A stretch of 64,000 bases of DNA from Lolium rigidum (taxonomy: Eukaryota > Streptophyta > Magnoliopsida > Poales > Poaceae). The notes under the pieces were generated by a model. That model was not told the origin of the DNA and ran no database searches. It was given only the letters and a program-made list of their open reading frames with translations. Every line of letters begins with the position of its first letter. Within the stretch, counting starts at the first letter, position 1. The translations under genes were made by a program, and so were the position numbers. Positions 24,374 through 37,296 of the stretch are shown in pieces. The stretch covers positions 183,240,017 to 183,304,016 of the forward strand of contig NC_061513.1 of assembly GCF_022539505.1 (NCBI RefSeq), in the 5' to 3' direction.

Positions 24374-24973
24374 CTAAGAAAGATTGAGCAGTGAGATTAA
24401 CAGGGGAACATACTTGGCATGGCACGGGGTGCTTCCCGTGCTTCGGTGGTATTCAAGCGGTAGTAACGACCGTTGCGGTTGTTTGGGTAGTTTGGGGCGA
24501 ACTTCCTTCCGGTTGTGGCACGTGCGCTGCTGCTGGGCGATTGCAGCGGTATTGGCGGCAATCCTGGCAAGCTTTTTGGGGCACTCATTGGAGAAGTGAC
24601 CCACAACTCCACATTCATAGCAGGTTACCGTTGACTTGTCCTTTTGGGCAATGGGTACAGCATTGCTTCCAGTCCTTGGGGCATTGTTGGCGGCTTTCAT
24701 CGGGCACTTTTTAGAGTAATGACCAGTAACACCACATGCATGGCAAGTCACAATGGACTTGTCTCTGGGGGCATGGTTGGGTATTGGGATGAGCTGCTCC
24801 AGGGTTGCTATCCTCACGCGGAGACGAGCAATGAGGTGGTCCTTCTTGGCGTGCTGATGACGAAGTGCCTTGCGTTCCATTGCAAGGATGTTGATGGTGT
24901 CAGTCATCTTGGCGTGCTCAATGTGCATCTGGTTGGCCTGGGCACGGGAGTTGTTGCGGGTAGGAGGGGCCAT
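24374..24973 (-). CDS. Gag-like protein with two CCHC zinc knuckles (element D)
   Basis: ATG at 24973 gives MAPPTRNNSRAQANQ, an opening like Tekay-type gag proteins. It is followed by a short charged coil, then two zinc knuckles, CHACGVTGHYSKKC and CYECGVVGHFSNEC, and a basic tail. It has about 199 residues. The usual 200-residue gag core is missing, so it is a shortened nucleocapsid-like protein that could bind RNA. The frame is intact between the LTRs. It belongs to the retroelement and is not a host zinc-finger gene. Confidence 0.7.
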   Translation of the reverse strand: MAPPTRNNSRAQANQMHIEHAKMTDTINILAMERKALRHQHAKKDHLIARLRVRIATLEQLIPIPNHAPRDKSIVTCHACGVTGHYSKKCPMKAANNAPRTGSNAVPIAQKDKSTVTCYECGVVGHFSNECPKKLARIAANTAAIAQQQRTCHNRKEVRPKLPKQPQRSLLPLEYHRSTGSTPCHAKYVPLLISLLNLS

Positions 24974-25418
24974 CTGAATAATGAGGTAGATCATAAGATA
25001 AGAGGGAAATTTCTATTGTTTGTTTGGATAAGAATTTGAAAAGTTCAAAACTTGAAAACTTGAGTAGTGTTGAGGGGGTAAAACCAACAACACTTTTTCA
25101 TTCATACCAAGCATCACATATTACAAAGCTAACACACCGTTGGTTTTAAGAACCATTCATCGCTCTACGATACAAGGGAATCCGGATACAAACTCACTCT
25201 AGTGCTCTCTTTCGTAGGTGTGAGTTCTACCAAAGTGATCAAGTGTGCAAAATTTTAGGTAGAATTTCAAGAAAAAGTAGAGCATAGATTTCTCATGTTT
25301 TAAAAGATCTCAAAGATAAGGGTGAGAATAAGTTTTCATAAATATTCCCTTCATTTGTTTTGGAAACTAAGTTTTTCGGACGTCCATTCTAACTAGGGTC
25401 TCCTAAGGTCAACAATGG

Positions 25419-25428
25419 CTCGATACCA
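25419..25428 (-). other. Primer binding site of element D
   Basis: On the minus strand TGGTATCGAG follows the 5' LTR by three bases. It differs slightly from the Met-type PBS TGGTATCAGA. Confidence 0.65.
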
Positions 25429-25431
25429 ACT

Positions 25432-28400
25432 TGTCAACACCCGGATTTTTAAGTCCGGATGCCTATTATGCCATTCATCGCAATCCCGGGAATATTGTTT
25501 TTGCGAGACATAATAGATTGATATCACGGAACATCATTCATTACAACATCGTAATTGTCTTACAACAAAGGATCACATGATCCAGTCTCATTACAATAGT
25601 AGATGATCTATTGATCAAATACAAAACACATAGCGGAAGCGAAGTAGCGTAGTAGTAGTCCATCTATTCCACAGGCAACTGTTGACGTCAGGAGTGATCC
25701 TAGTTGTCGTAGACGTCCTGCTGTCCTTCTTCCGGGTTACGGTACTCCTCTTCATAGTCCGGCCATTTGAATAGCCGGGGACAAAGCCATGAGTACTTTA
25801 AAGTACTCGCAAACTAATACTAATGTAAGTACGAACATTTACGGTAAGGGGGTGCTAAGCTCTAGTTTCTTTTGCATAAAGCCAATTTTAGTTCACAAGT
25901 ATTTGAAATCAAGACCTTTCATGTGCTAACTAACTCAAGTGGGAACATTAGTGTCATTCCCACAACATTGTTGTAAATCAAGTCAAACTCACCATTCCCC
26001 TTTTTAAGTTCAAGTCACAAATCATATGTCACCGTTTTGTAAATGGTCTGATGACGGAACAGTATGGCCTTTCCAACCGTCCTTAACCGTGGACGCGGCT
26101 ATTCGAATAGGTTTACACTCTGCAGAGGTTGTACGCTTGTGCCACAACTTTTGATTACATCCGTCAGGAATAACCCTGAATAATCGTAACTCAGTACGCG
26201 GATCATCAACCATAACCTTTCACTTACATTTCCTAGTATAGGCACCTCTCCCCATGAGCTTGGCCTCCCAGTGAAGACCAACTGTCAACCTGGGAACTGC
26301 ACAGGGCTTGGGCCGGACATTCACCTCATCTTTAACGTCGTTTCTTTTGTGGTGGAGGCAGCTTTCGGCATAACCCCGATGACGCTTGTTTAGAGGGAAC
26401 CCATACTAAGACACATAAACTTCCAGTTAAGCCCTACCCATAATCAGGTATTGTGGGGGTACTTGTAAATTGGAATGGTATCGCATCCGAACCCAACCAT
26501 CAGTTTTCGTAAAATTCACCAAGTCCTTCTCAAGTCATATTCACCTTCAAAAATCTTTCAATAGAATGAATCATCATTCCAAGGTTTTCAAAGTCCTTTC
26601 ATTGCACATATTCCCCTCTAGAGTAGTCATTTTCAATTTAGCACTAGCATCTAAGTATGAGGGGTGCTAAGTAATTTGCTTTGCTTCTAGGCTAACTTTG
26701 ATACTCTTGTACTAATCCAATACTAACCAAGTGAATCATAAATCAAAAAGTACTTTGATAAAACAAAAGTAAATTAAGCTTGTAAAGTAAAACTGGGAAA
26801 TAGGATCATAAGCATAAAGTAAAAGGGGGTGATGCCTTGCTCAGGGTGAGCTTTGCACTTTGCAAGAGTATTATCTTGCCTTGGTTGGGAAACTGGTCAA
26901 AGTGGTCTTCTTCTCCTTGGAAGTAGACCTCCTCCTCCTCCTGGTACTCCTCGGTACTAGCGTCTAAAATACGAATACGGGGTACACAATCATCACACCA
27001 AACTTATCTAATTAAACTAAGCACAAACATGGTTCCCACACTTAAACTAGCATCACACATTACTATTAGGTGGGTGGATGTGTTTTTCTTATTATTTAAG
27101 AAAAATAATTTCCTCTCATACTATCCTTAATGTTACTTTGAATTATTTAGAGAAATAATTTCCTCTCATTATCTTATTAAGATTTAATTTCTCTTATGCA
27201 TAATATGTGACCTAGGTTGACCCAAGTCAACCTCTTCACACTTATCATTTGGAGAAAATGATTTAAATGAGGTGAGCACCTCATACCATTTAATTCTAAC
27301 ATATCAAAGATTTAATATCACCAACAAATCCTATGGGACCTAACTAACCAGAGTCTCCACTTCATTTGGACTTGGTGGTGACAAGATTTAAATGAGAGAA
27401 ACTCTCTCATGATATTTCTTAATAGTTTTGGACAATATCTTTGACTAGAAAATAGCCATAAAGTCATTTAAATCAACTAAACCATGATCATTCAAAGTAA
27501 GCATGGCATATTTTTGTAGAAACAATTAGTATAAGTGAAATGTGAATTATTGGAGGTGGAATTAACCGAAAAGCATTTATGGTTGATTTTTAAGAATTAT
27601 TATAAGACGAGAAAAGTCCCCGCCTTGTTTATTTTGTCACTTTACTTCTACAGAAGATCTAGGGTTCTATCCAGTGGCATTGTGTAGATAAATTCATAAG
27701 GTTTCCAAAAATATAAAGTTTGCAAAATTTGGCCGAGTAGATTTGTCACAATTGAAATTCAAAGTTTGCAACATGATTGTATATTTCATCTAATTTCCAA
27801 ATTCGAATTCAAACGGTGGGCTTCGCGCGGAAAAGAACTTGGGCTGCGGAGCGAAAAGAGTTGGCCGGCCCACTTCGCGTCCAGCGCGAGCAGGCCGTCT
27901 GACGGCGGGACCCACGCGTCAGCGGGAGTTACTCACCGAACCGGTACGGGGAAGGAGAGGCGTTGGATCAGGCGATGATCTAACGGCCCAGGATTGTCGT
28001 CGTCGACGGCGAGAAGCAGAGGCGAGCTCGGCGGAGGGAGGGGGTCGGCGCGGTCGTCGGAGCTCCGGCGGTCGTCGGAGTAGTGCGCCGAGACGTTGTC
28101 GACGATGGTGAAGCGCCTGGAAGCAGCGGCGCGTCCTGGGGCGGCCTCCTTCTCTGGCGAGCTTCGGCTACGGGCGGCGGCAGCCGAGCTAGCAATTGCG
28201 GCGGTGCGGTGGCTAATAGATGAAATTGAGGCGGCGAGGAGAACTGTGGTGAGGTGGGGAAGAGATTGGCGTGCTCAGTTTGGGGCGCGGAGTGCTCCTT
28301 TTATAGCGGCTCCGAGCAGCGGCGGGTGGTCACGGTGACGACGGCCATGGCGCTCTCCCGTCGATCAACGGCGTGGGCGAGGGTATGGCTTGGCTCGGAC

Positions 28401-30622
28401 GAGGCTCGGGGAGCGTCACGGTGTGCTCGGAACAGTTTTCGGTGGTCAAGCATAGTGGCGCGCGTCACGCGTCCGTGGGCACCGTGGCGGACGTCGTCGT
28501 CCTCCTCGACGGCGACGAGGGCACGGGGAGGCTCGTGGTGGTGTCCGGCGGTGTCCCGGAGCTGAGGCGAGTCGTCCCGCGGGCGCCGGTGGCGAGGGAC
28601 GGGCTGAGGTGACGAGGCGAGGCGCGCTCCGGCGCGTCCGGGGCTGGCGTCATGCGCGTCCCGGAGCGTGTGTGTGCACGCTCGGGCGTGTCCGGCCACG
28701 TCGACGCCCGCGTGTGCACGCGTCGGGGTGACCATGGGAAGGCACGGGCAGGTTCGGGGAGTGCGAGGGAGCGTCCGGGACATGGTGGTGCATCTCCGAG
28801 GTGAGAGGGGAGAGATAGGGCATGGGATGGCCATGCCATGCCACGGCATGGTCATGCCCTTGTCATGGTGAGCAAGTGGAGAGGTTGGCAGGGCTTGGCA
28901 CTGGTGCTAGGAGGTGTGATGAAGCTCCAGAGCTGCAGAGAGGTCAAGGTTGGACCAAGTCCAAGTAGAAAAATGAGGTATGGGCACAAATTGATACCCT
29001 GCCTGCCAAGTGTTCGATCAAATGCCCGCAAGAAAAATATTTTTGAATTTTGAAAATCTTTTTGGTGGGTTGTAATCATATATTGAATGGAGCATTTTGG
29101 TGGTGGTGGTGGTCAAAATGGAATTGATATGCAAAATCACATTTTGCATATGATCTTGTATATGTGAGAAAGTTCCAACTTTGCTTGCTTCCCATTTGAA
29201 ATTGGTGATGAATTTTGGGGTGGTGGTTTTGGGCAAAGTTGTAGTGCTTGATGTTGTGTTGGATGAGGTGAAAAGAAATGGTCCAGGGTAGAAGTGAAAA
29301 CTCAAAATTCGGGGGCTCAAAGTGAGTACCAGATTAGAAATGTCACATATGACCATATCACATGTGAGCTCATATTTATCTCAATTTTGATTTGAATGTT
29401 GTTTGATGGTTTCCAAAGTGGTTAATATATGTTTAGTATCCATTTACACCCAATGGTGCAAACCAAAATGGTCTAGGTTCAAGATTTGGAAAAATGGCCA
29501 TACCCACATATGTGTATTTGGAGAATCTTCTTCTTTCCAATTTGATTTGGTTTTTTCTTGATCTCAATGATGTATTTGAGGTTTAATATGATATAAGAAA
29601 ACAATCCAAGCAATGGAAACAAGTTTTATGGTCTTTTGCTCAAATTTGTATTTTTGGCCATATGCACATAGGTGCATTTTATATTTTTGTTTACTTTTCT
29701 TTATCTATGATCAAAGGTCATGGTTTAGGGTTTATTAAATGTTAGCTTGGGTTGAGTAAAGTTTTCAAACCCTTTGGGCAAGGTAGAGGTGCTTAGGTCA
29801 AGTTTTGGAAAAACAAAAAATGGCTATGTGCCACATATGCTCCTATGCATATGTTGCATTTGAATTTTAATTTGACTTGGCTTGACCCAAATGAGGTTGT
29901 GGAGTGTTGAAATGGTATAGGGGAGTGATCCAACCATTCATCATAAGTCTTAGGGTCAAGATTCCCAAATTCACAAATTGCTATTTTATTCTCCTATGCC
30001 TCTATGGCATTTTTAGTTTTCTTTTAATTTCTTTAGAAACCACTTGGAATTGGTTTGATAGGTACTAGGTAAGGTGTATGAAGCTTTTCCAAACCTCTAA
30101 GAAAGGTAGAAAGGCTTAGGGTAAAGTTTTATAAATATAGCCATAGGCACATATGCCTCTTTCTCATTTAATTTCCTTTTATTTTAATTTAACTAGGGTG
30201 GTGGAAAGAGGGGTGAGGTTTAGGGTTTAGTGGGGTTCACAATGGTTCACCACCATTTAGCCATATTAATAAAGGTAGGGTTCAAGATTTACCTATTAGG
30301 GCTATATGCCTCCATGTGTCCTTTATTTTATTTTGGGTTTCTCAAAATAGATCCAAAATGATTTCTGGAGAAGATTAGGGTTTAAGGTTTTTCTTATTTG
30401 ATTTCTTTCTCTTTTATTTTATTGGGTTGGTGACCTTCACTTGATCACATTAGGGTTTTAGGGTTTAGCACATAAGCATAAATAACACTCATCATGGCAA
30501 AACACAAGATTTAAACAAGATCTATATGTATCAATCTTATTTTAATAAAAGTTTTTGTTGGTTCCAAAATTTTGAACTAGGGAAATTCATTTTGTTTGTT
30601 TTGAAATTTTTGGGTTGTTACA
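25432..30622 (-). repeat. 5' LTR of element D (right copy)
   Basis: 5191 bp, near-identical to 19132-24319. TATAAAAGG is at 28305-28297 on the minus strand, the GC-rich block at about 27820-28860, and telo-box motifs near 29720-30470. Most differences from the left copy are CAG/CTG versus CGG/CCG changes and 1-bp indels. Confidence 0.88.
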
Positions 30623-30627
30623 GACGC

Positions 30628-30733
30628 TGTGGAGAAAGCTGGGGACGAAGCTACTTTTCAGTACTACTTGTCATCCTCAAACTGATGGACAAACTGAAGT
30701 GGTGAATAGAACATTGTCACAACTGTTGAGATC
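30628..30733 (+). pseudogene. Integrase fragment of element E between insertions D and C
   Basis: A 106-bp segment that continues integrase: [20 protein letters not shown] followed by [14 protein letters not shown], containing the third catalytic acidic residue (E of QTEVVNRT). Two insertions of 11.5 and 19.3 kb lie on either side. Confidence 0.88.
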
Positions 30734-32328
30734 TGATGCGTGCAGTTAACACACGTCCGTTGGGAACCCCAAGAGGAAGGTGTGATGCGTACAGTAGCAA
30801 GTTTTCCCTCAGAAAGAAACCAAGGTTTATCGAACCAGTAGGAGCCAAGAAGCACGTTGAAGGTTGATGGCGGTGGAGTGTAGTGCGGCGCAACACCAGG
30901 GATTCTGGCGCCAACGTGGAACCTGCACAACACAATCAAAGTACTTTGCCCCAACGTAACAGTGAGGTTGTCAATCTCACCGGCTTGTTGTAAACAAAGG
31001 ATTAAACGTATTGTGTGGAAGATGATGATTGTTTGCGAAGAACAGTAAAGAACAATTGCAGTAGATTGTATTTCAGATGTAAAGAATAGGACCGGGGTCC
31101 ACAGTTCACTAGCGGTGTCTCTCCCATAAGATAAACAGATGTTGGGTGAACAAATTACAGTTGGGCAATTGACAAATAAAGAAGGCATAACAATGCACAT
31201 ACATATATCATGATGAGTACTATGAGATTTAATCGGGGCATTACGACAAAGTACATAGACCGCTATCCAGCATGCATCTATGCCTAAAAAGTCCACCTTC
31301 GGGTTATCATCCGAACCCCTTCCGGTATTAAGTTGCAAACAACGGACAATTGCATTAAGTATGGTGTGTAATGTAATCAACAATATCCTTAGACAAAGCA
31401 TCGATGTTTTATCCCTAGTGGCAACGAGACATCCACAACCTTAGAACTTCCCGTCACTCGTCCCAGATTTAATGGAGGCATGAACCCACTATCGAGCATA
31501 AATACTCCCTCTTGGAGTCACAAGTATCAACTTGGTCAGAGCCTCTACTAGCAACGGAGAGCATGCAAGAACATAAATAACATATATGATAGATTGATAA
31601 TCAACTTGACATAGTATTCAATATTCATCGGATCCCAACAAACACAACATGTAACATTACAAATAAATGATCTTGATCATGATAGGCAGCTCACAAGATC
31701 TAACATGATAGCACAATGAGGAGAAGACAACCATCTAGCTACTGCTATGGACCCATAGTCCAGGGGTGGACTACTCACACATCGATCCGGAGGCGATCAT
31801 GGCGATGAAGAGACCTCCGGGAGATGATTCCCCTCTCCCGGCAGGGTGCCGGAGGCGATCTCCTGAATCCCCCGAGATGGGATTGGCGGCGGCGTCTCTG
31901 GAAGGTTTTCCGTATCGTGGCTCTCGGTACTGGGGGTTTCGCGACGAAGACTTTATGTAGGCGGAAGGGCAGGTCAAGGGGCGTCACGAGGGGCCCACAC
32001 AACAGGCCGGCGCGGCCAGGGCTTGGGCCGCGCCGCCCTAGTGTGGCGCCACCTCGTGGCCCCACTTCGTTTCCTCTTCGGACTTCTGGAAGTTTCGTGC
32101 AAAAATAGGACCCTGGGCGTTGATTTCGTCCAATTCCGAGAATATTTCCTTACTAGGATTTCTTAAACCAAAAACAGCAGAAAACAACAACTGGCTCTTC
32201 GGCATCTCGTCAATAGGTTAGTGCCGGAAAATGCATAATAATGACATATAATGTGTATAAAACATGTGAGTATCCTCATAAAAGTAGCATGGAACATAAG
32301 AAATTATAGATACGTTTGAGACGTATCA
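30734..32328 (-). repeat. LTR1 of complex C
   Basis: 1595 bp, left end of the complex. Diagnostic variants: GTTAACACACG near the left end, GTGTGGCGCCACCTCG near 32041-32056 and TTTGAGACGTATCA at the right end. It shares these with the tail 49760-50043 (where overlapping) and partly with LTR2. Confidence 0.85.
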
Positions 32329-34926
32329 AGCATCCCCAAGCTTAGTTCCTACTCGCCCTCGAGTAGGTAAACGATAACAAAGATAATTTCTGAAGTGACA
32401 TGCTATCATAATCTTGATCATACTATTGCAAAGCATATGAGATGAATGCAGAGATTCAAAGCAATGATGAAGATAATGTGTAAACAAATGAATCATATAG
32501 CAAAGACTTTTCATGAATAATACTTTCAAGACAAGCATCAATAAGACTTGCATAAGAGTTACTCATAAAGCAATAAATTCAAAGTAAAAGCATTGAAGCA
32601 ACACAAAGGAAGATATAAGTTTCAGCGGTTGCTTTCAACTTCAACATGTATATCTCATGGATAATTGTCAACACAAAGTAATATAACAAGTGCAATAGGT
32701 AAACATGTAAGAATCAATGCACACAGTTGATACAAGTGTTTGCTTCTGGGATAGAAAGAATAGGCAAACTGACTCAACAATGAAGTAAAAGATAGGCCCT
32801 TCGCAGAGGGAAGCATTGATTACTATATTTGTGCTAGAGCTTTTTATTTTGAAAACAAGAAACAATTTTGTCAACGATAGTAATAAAGCATATGTGTTAT
32901 GTATAAGATGTCTTATAAGTTGCAAGCCTCATGCATAGTATACCAATAGTGCTCGCACCTTGTCCTAATTAGCTTGGATTAACACGGATTATCATTGCAT
33001 AGCACATGTTTCAACCAAGTGTCACAAAGGGGTACCTCTATACCTCCTGTACAAAGGTCTAAGGAGAAAGCTCGCATTGGATTTCTCGCTTTTGATTATT
33101 CTCAACTTAGACATCCATACCGGGACAACATAGACAACAGATAATGGACTCCTCTTTAATGCATAAGCATTCAACAACGATTAATATTCTCATAAGAGAT
33201 TGAGGATTAATTGTACAAACTGAAACTTCCACCATGAATCATGGCTTTAGTTAGCGGCCCAATGTTCTTCTCTAACAGTATGCATACTCAAACCATTTGA
33301 TCATGAAAATCGCCCTAACTTCAGACAAGACGAACATGCATAGCAACTCACATGATATTCAACAAAGGTAAAAGTTGATGGCGTCCCCAGCAACATGGTT
33401 ACCGCTCAACAAGCAACTTATTAAGAAATAAGACACATAAGTACATATTCTTCACCACAATAGTTTTTAAGGCTATTTTTCCCATGAGCTATATATTGCA
33501 AAGACAAAGAATAGAAATTTTAAAGGTAGCACTCAAGTAATTTACTTTGGAATGGCGGAGAAATACCATGTGGTAGGTAGGTATGGTGGACACAAATGGC
33601 ATGGTTATTGGCTCAAGGATTTGGATGCACGAGAAGAATTCCTCTCAATACAAGGCTAGGCTAGCAAGGTTGTTTGAAGCAAACTCAAGTATAAAAGGTG
33701 CAGCAAAGCTCACATATGAACATATTGTAACTATTATAAGACTTTATATTGTCTCCTTGTTGTTCAAACACCTCAACCAGAAAATATCTAGACTCTAGAG
33801 ATCAATCATGCAAACCAAATTTTAACAAGCTCTATGTAGTTATTCATTAATGGGTACAAGGTACATGATGCAAGAGCTTAAACAAGATCTATATGAGCAC
33901 AACAATTGCCAAGTATCACATTATTCAAGACATTAAACCATTTACCACATGCAGCATTTTCCGTTTCCAACCATATAACAATGAATGAAGTAGTTCAACT
34001 TTCACAATGAACATTAAAGATAAAGCTAAGAACACATGTGTTCATACGAAACAGCGGAGCGTGTCTCTCTCCCAAACAAAGAATGCTAGGATCCGATTTT
34101 ATTCAAACAAAAACAAAAACAAAAACAAACAGACGCTCCAATTAAAGCACATAAGATGTGACGTAATAAAAATATAGTTTCACTAGAGGAACCTGATAAG
34201 TTGTCGATGAAGAAGGGATGCCTTGGGCATCCCCAAGCTTAGACGCTTGGGTCTTCTTAAAATATGCAGGGATGAACCACGGGGGCATCCCCAAGCTTTG
34301 ACTTTTCACTCTTCTTGATCATATTGTATCATCCTCCTCTCTTGACCCTTGAAAACTTCCTCCACACCAAACTCAAAACAAACTCATTAGAGGGTCGAGT
34401 GCATAATTCATATATTCAGAGGTGACATAATCATTCTTAACACTTCGGACATTGCACAAAGCTACCGAAAGTTAATGGAACAAAGAAATCCATCAAACAT
34501 AGCAAAACAGGCAATGCGAAATAAAAGGCAGAATCTGTCAAAACAGAACGAGTCCGTAAAGACGAATTTTTAAGAGGCACCATACTTGCTCAGATGAAAA
34601 TGCCCAAATTGAATGAAAGTTGCGTACATATCTGAGGATCACGCACGTAAATTGGCAGATTTTTATAAATTTTCTACAGAGACTACTGCTCAAATTTGTG
34701 ACAGCAAGAAATCTGTTCATGCGCAGCAATCCAAATCTAGTATTGGCTTTACTATCAAAGACTTTACTTGGCACAACAATGCAATAAAATAAAGATAAGG
34801 AGATGTTGCTACAGTAGTAACAACTTCCAAGACTCAAATATAAAATAAAGTGCAGAAGTAAAATAATGGGTTGTCTCCCATAAGCGCTTTTCTTTAACGC
34901 CTTTCAGCTAGGCGCAGAAAGTGTGT
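32329..34926 (-). other. 3' non-coding part of int1, complex C
   Basis: 2.6 kb of AT-rich sequence without a credible ORF, between the PPT-like CTAAGCTTGGGGATGC next to LTR1 and the end of the gag/protease remnant. It matches 44726-47266 throughout except for small indels, one of about 60 bp near 34497-34556. Confidence 0.7.
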
Positions 34927-35799
34927 ATCAAGTATTGTCAAGAGACGAAGCATCAGCATTACCTCGGGCTTTACACCTATCCTTCTTATTCTTTTTCTTA
35001 CTCTTTGATTTAGGGAATACATGTCTACCTCCAGGTGTAGAGGTGAATTTTAGGGTGCCTTCTCCCACATCTATGACTGCTCCCAATAGTTTCAGCAGGG
35101 ATCTTCCGAGTGTGATTTGTCATGTTCCTACACATTCAATAACAAGATAATCAGTGGATACTGTTCTTCCAAGAATGGTTGTATGCACACCATCGGCTAT
35201 TCCCTTAGGAATTATAACAGAGTTATCAATAAGAGTTATTCCTTCTCCCCCTTCAACGAGTCCCCAAAGTGTCAAAGATTCATAAATACTCTTAGGCATA
35301 AGGCAAAATTCGGACATAATATCACAATTGGCATGAAAAGTTTCACCACCTATAACAACTTTAATAGTAGGGTCCCATATTGAAGGTTCGAGTTCACCAA
35401 AACTTGGTCAAGACGGTTACGAACATAACTATAATTTTTTTCCAAGCAAGATGCACTTGTCTCAAGAGTGTTTAATCTATTATAAATGCTAATAAGAGCT
35501 GAATCAAAGTTATTAGCTGAACTATGTGATGCAACCAATTTTTTTATGGCATTAAAAGCTTGATCCCCATTGCAATGAAGGAAATCTCCTCCCACTACAG
35601 CATCCAAGGCATATCTATAGCGAATCATAAGCCCAAAATAAAAGTTACTAAGGAGCAAACTTAGAGTCATTTGAGGTTCAGCTTTACGATAAGAATCAAA
35701 AATTCTAGACCAAGCATCTTTAAAACTCTCCTCATCCCCTTGTTTAAAAGTGAAGACTAATTCCTCAGGTGAAGAAGTAGCAGGTGCAGAGCTAGACAT
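34927..35799 (-). pseudogene. Gag plus retropepsin remnant of int1 (Athila type)
   Basis: ATG at 35799 gives MSSSAPATSSPEEL, then the gag core ELVFTFKQGDEESFKDAWSR and LLSNFYFGLMIRYRYALDAV. A one-base loss near 35390 shifts into a protease-like part (VVIGGETFHANCD, CLMPKSIYESL). A TGA near 35128 interrupts VIECVGT/QITLGRSLL. The end reads VDVGEGTLKFTSTPGG-like and ASSLDNT-stop. The RT, integrase and env-like regions found in full Athila elements are absent. Deletion joined gag directly to protease. It is disabled by one frameshift and one stop. Confidence 0.75.
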
Positions 35800-36000
35800 G
35801 GTAACAAAAGTAAAATGCAAGTAACTATTTTTTTTGTGTTTTCAATATAGAGAACAAGACAGTAAATAAAGTAAAACTAGCAACTAATTTTTTTGTGTTT
35901 TTGATATAGAGAGGAAACAAAGCAGTAAATAAAGTAACAAAGCAAGACAAAAACAAAGTAAAGAGATCGGATGTGGGAGACTCCCCTTGCAGCGTGTCTT

Positions 36001-36022
36001 GATCTCCCCGGCAACGGCGCCA
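36001..36022 (-). other. PBS of int1, complex C
   Basis: On the minus strand TGGCGCCGTTGCCGGGGA, a few bases inside the end of LTR2. The form is typical of Athila-like elements. The equivalent for int2 is at 48125-48145. Confidence 0.75.
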
Positions 36023-36033
36023 GAAAATATGCT

Positions 36034-36128
36034 TGATGCGTGCAGTTAACACACGTCCGTTGGGAACTCCAAGAGGAAGGTGTGATGCGTACAGTAGCAA
36101 GTTTTCCCTCGGAAAGAAACCAAGGTTT
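36034..36128 (-). repeat. LTR2 of complex C, left piece
   Basis: 95 bp from TGATGCGTGC to GGTTT, where element A inserted. The variant GTTAACACACGTCC agrees with LTR1 and differs from LTR3 (GGTCGAGACGTCC). Confidence 0.8.
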
Positions 36129-37296
36129 TGTTGGCGTCAGAAACCCACTGGCAGGCAGCGACTGGCAACACAGTAGAGCCGGGAACAACTAGGGCTGCGG
36201 CTGGCCCCAGTCCCTCAGAGCGACGGCCCGCAAAGCCTCCTGGTCACACGTCCGATGCTATCGCAAGGGCGTGCCACCCGACCTATACCTGGTCGGGAAG
36301 GTGTTGGATGATGCCTCGCTTAGTTTCCTCGCATGGCATACACGTAAACATTAAATACGAGCCTCGATCGGCTCTCGAGTTATCCCGTGAATCGGCTCAA
36401 AGAGCCGATCCACCCATGATTCGAACAAGGTGTCCGAATATATGGTGGTCCTGCTTGATCAAGATAAAGTTAATGCGATCTACGACGATTTAGGGTTTTC
36501 ACCGCATAATCGGATCATCCTACTCACGATTGGGCCTCGCGCTCGCGCACGGTGACCGTAAGCCGATCCTAGACAGGGCCTAAAAACCAACACGAGGTCG
36601 ATCCCCGGAACATCCTTTCTAGGGCTAGCAAACTTCACCCTACACGCCGCTGGATCCTCCAACCCTTTGTAGGGCCTAACTATTGCGGATATTAAACTAA
36701 TCCTTGTAGAACAAGGAGCAACCGTAACGGATCAGATCTACTAAACTATGATCAAGCGGGGTGCCGCCCCTACACCTGAGATAGGTGTAAGGGCGGCTAG
36801 ATGCATAAGGGTCGCACTACGACAAGCATATGATACGAAGAACAATGCTAACCCTAACACATCTAAGATAACTACGTTGCTCGCCATCAAAAAGGCTTCA
36901 AGCACGAGCAACGCATGAACAACGTGGGCAGGCTTGTGCTGCCTAGATCGCAAGATGCGATCTAGGCAGCATGGTGCTTACCGGAGAAACCCTCGAGACG
37001 AAGGAGTTGGCGATGCGCCGAGATTTGTTTGTGTTGAACGTTGGTTGTTGTTTATTCCATAAACCCTAGATACATATTTATAGTCCAGGGGACTTTCTAA
37101 TTCAGGCGTGCACCTAACCGTGCACGGGAAAAACTCTAACTCCTAACCGACACGTAATCTAATATGTTACAGATACAAGGGCAAACTAGCCCAAACTTTG
37201 CATGTAAGGCCGATTCACATATTTCTTCCGTATATAATCTTTAAGCCCATCTTGATCACGGCCCACCTCCGACTCGGTCAAATTCCGGTGATAACA
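36129..37296 (-). repeat. 3' LTR of element A (left copy)
   Basis: 1168 bp. Contains a TATAAATA box (minus strand, near 37080), a perfect 15-bp hairpin stem GCTGCCTAGATCGCA with 3-nt loop at 36938-36970, and the palindrome ATCGGCTC-3nt-GAGCCGAT near 36391-36409. Confidence 0.85.

Larger units (their letters stand above)
19132..30622 (-). mobile_element. Element D: non-autonomous LTR element with 5.2-kb LTRs
   Basis: Target duplication GACGC at 19127-19131 and 30623-30627 within the integrase of E. On the minus strand the LTR starts TGTAACAACCC and ends GGGTGTTGACA. LTRs are 19132-24319 and 25432-30622; the internal part is only 1112 bp, with PBS, a short gag-like ORF and PPT. There is no protease, RT or integrase, so it depends on another element for movement. 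The long LTRs, the Met-type PBS and the PPT preceded by CTCGGGACGAG recall Tekay-clade chromoviruses, an inference. The two LTRs differ at few positions, suggesting a fairly recent insertion. Confidence 0.88.

Noticed and set aside
24374..24994. Host zinc-knuckle gene
   Set aside because: It lies between PBS and PPT of element D and has a gag-like start, so it is a retroelement gene.
33583..33798. Short ORFs repeated in int1 and int2 of complex C (33583-33798 and 45982-46191)
   Set aside because: Conserved only because the non-coding repeat is conserved; frames break by single-base differences and show no domain.
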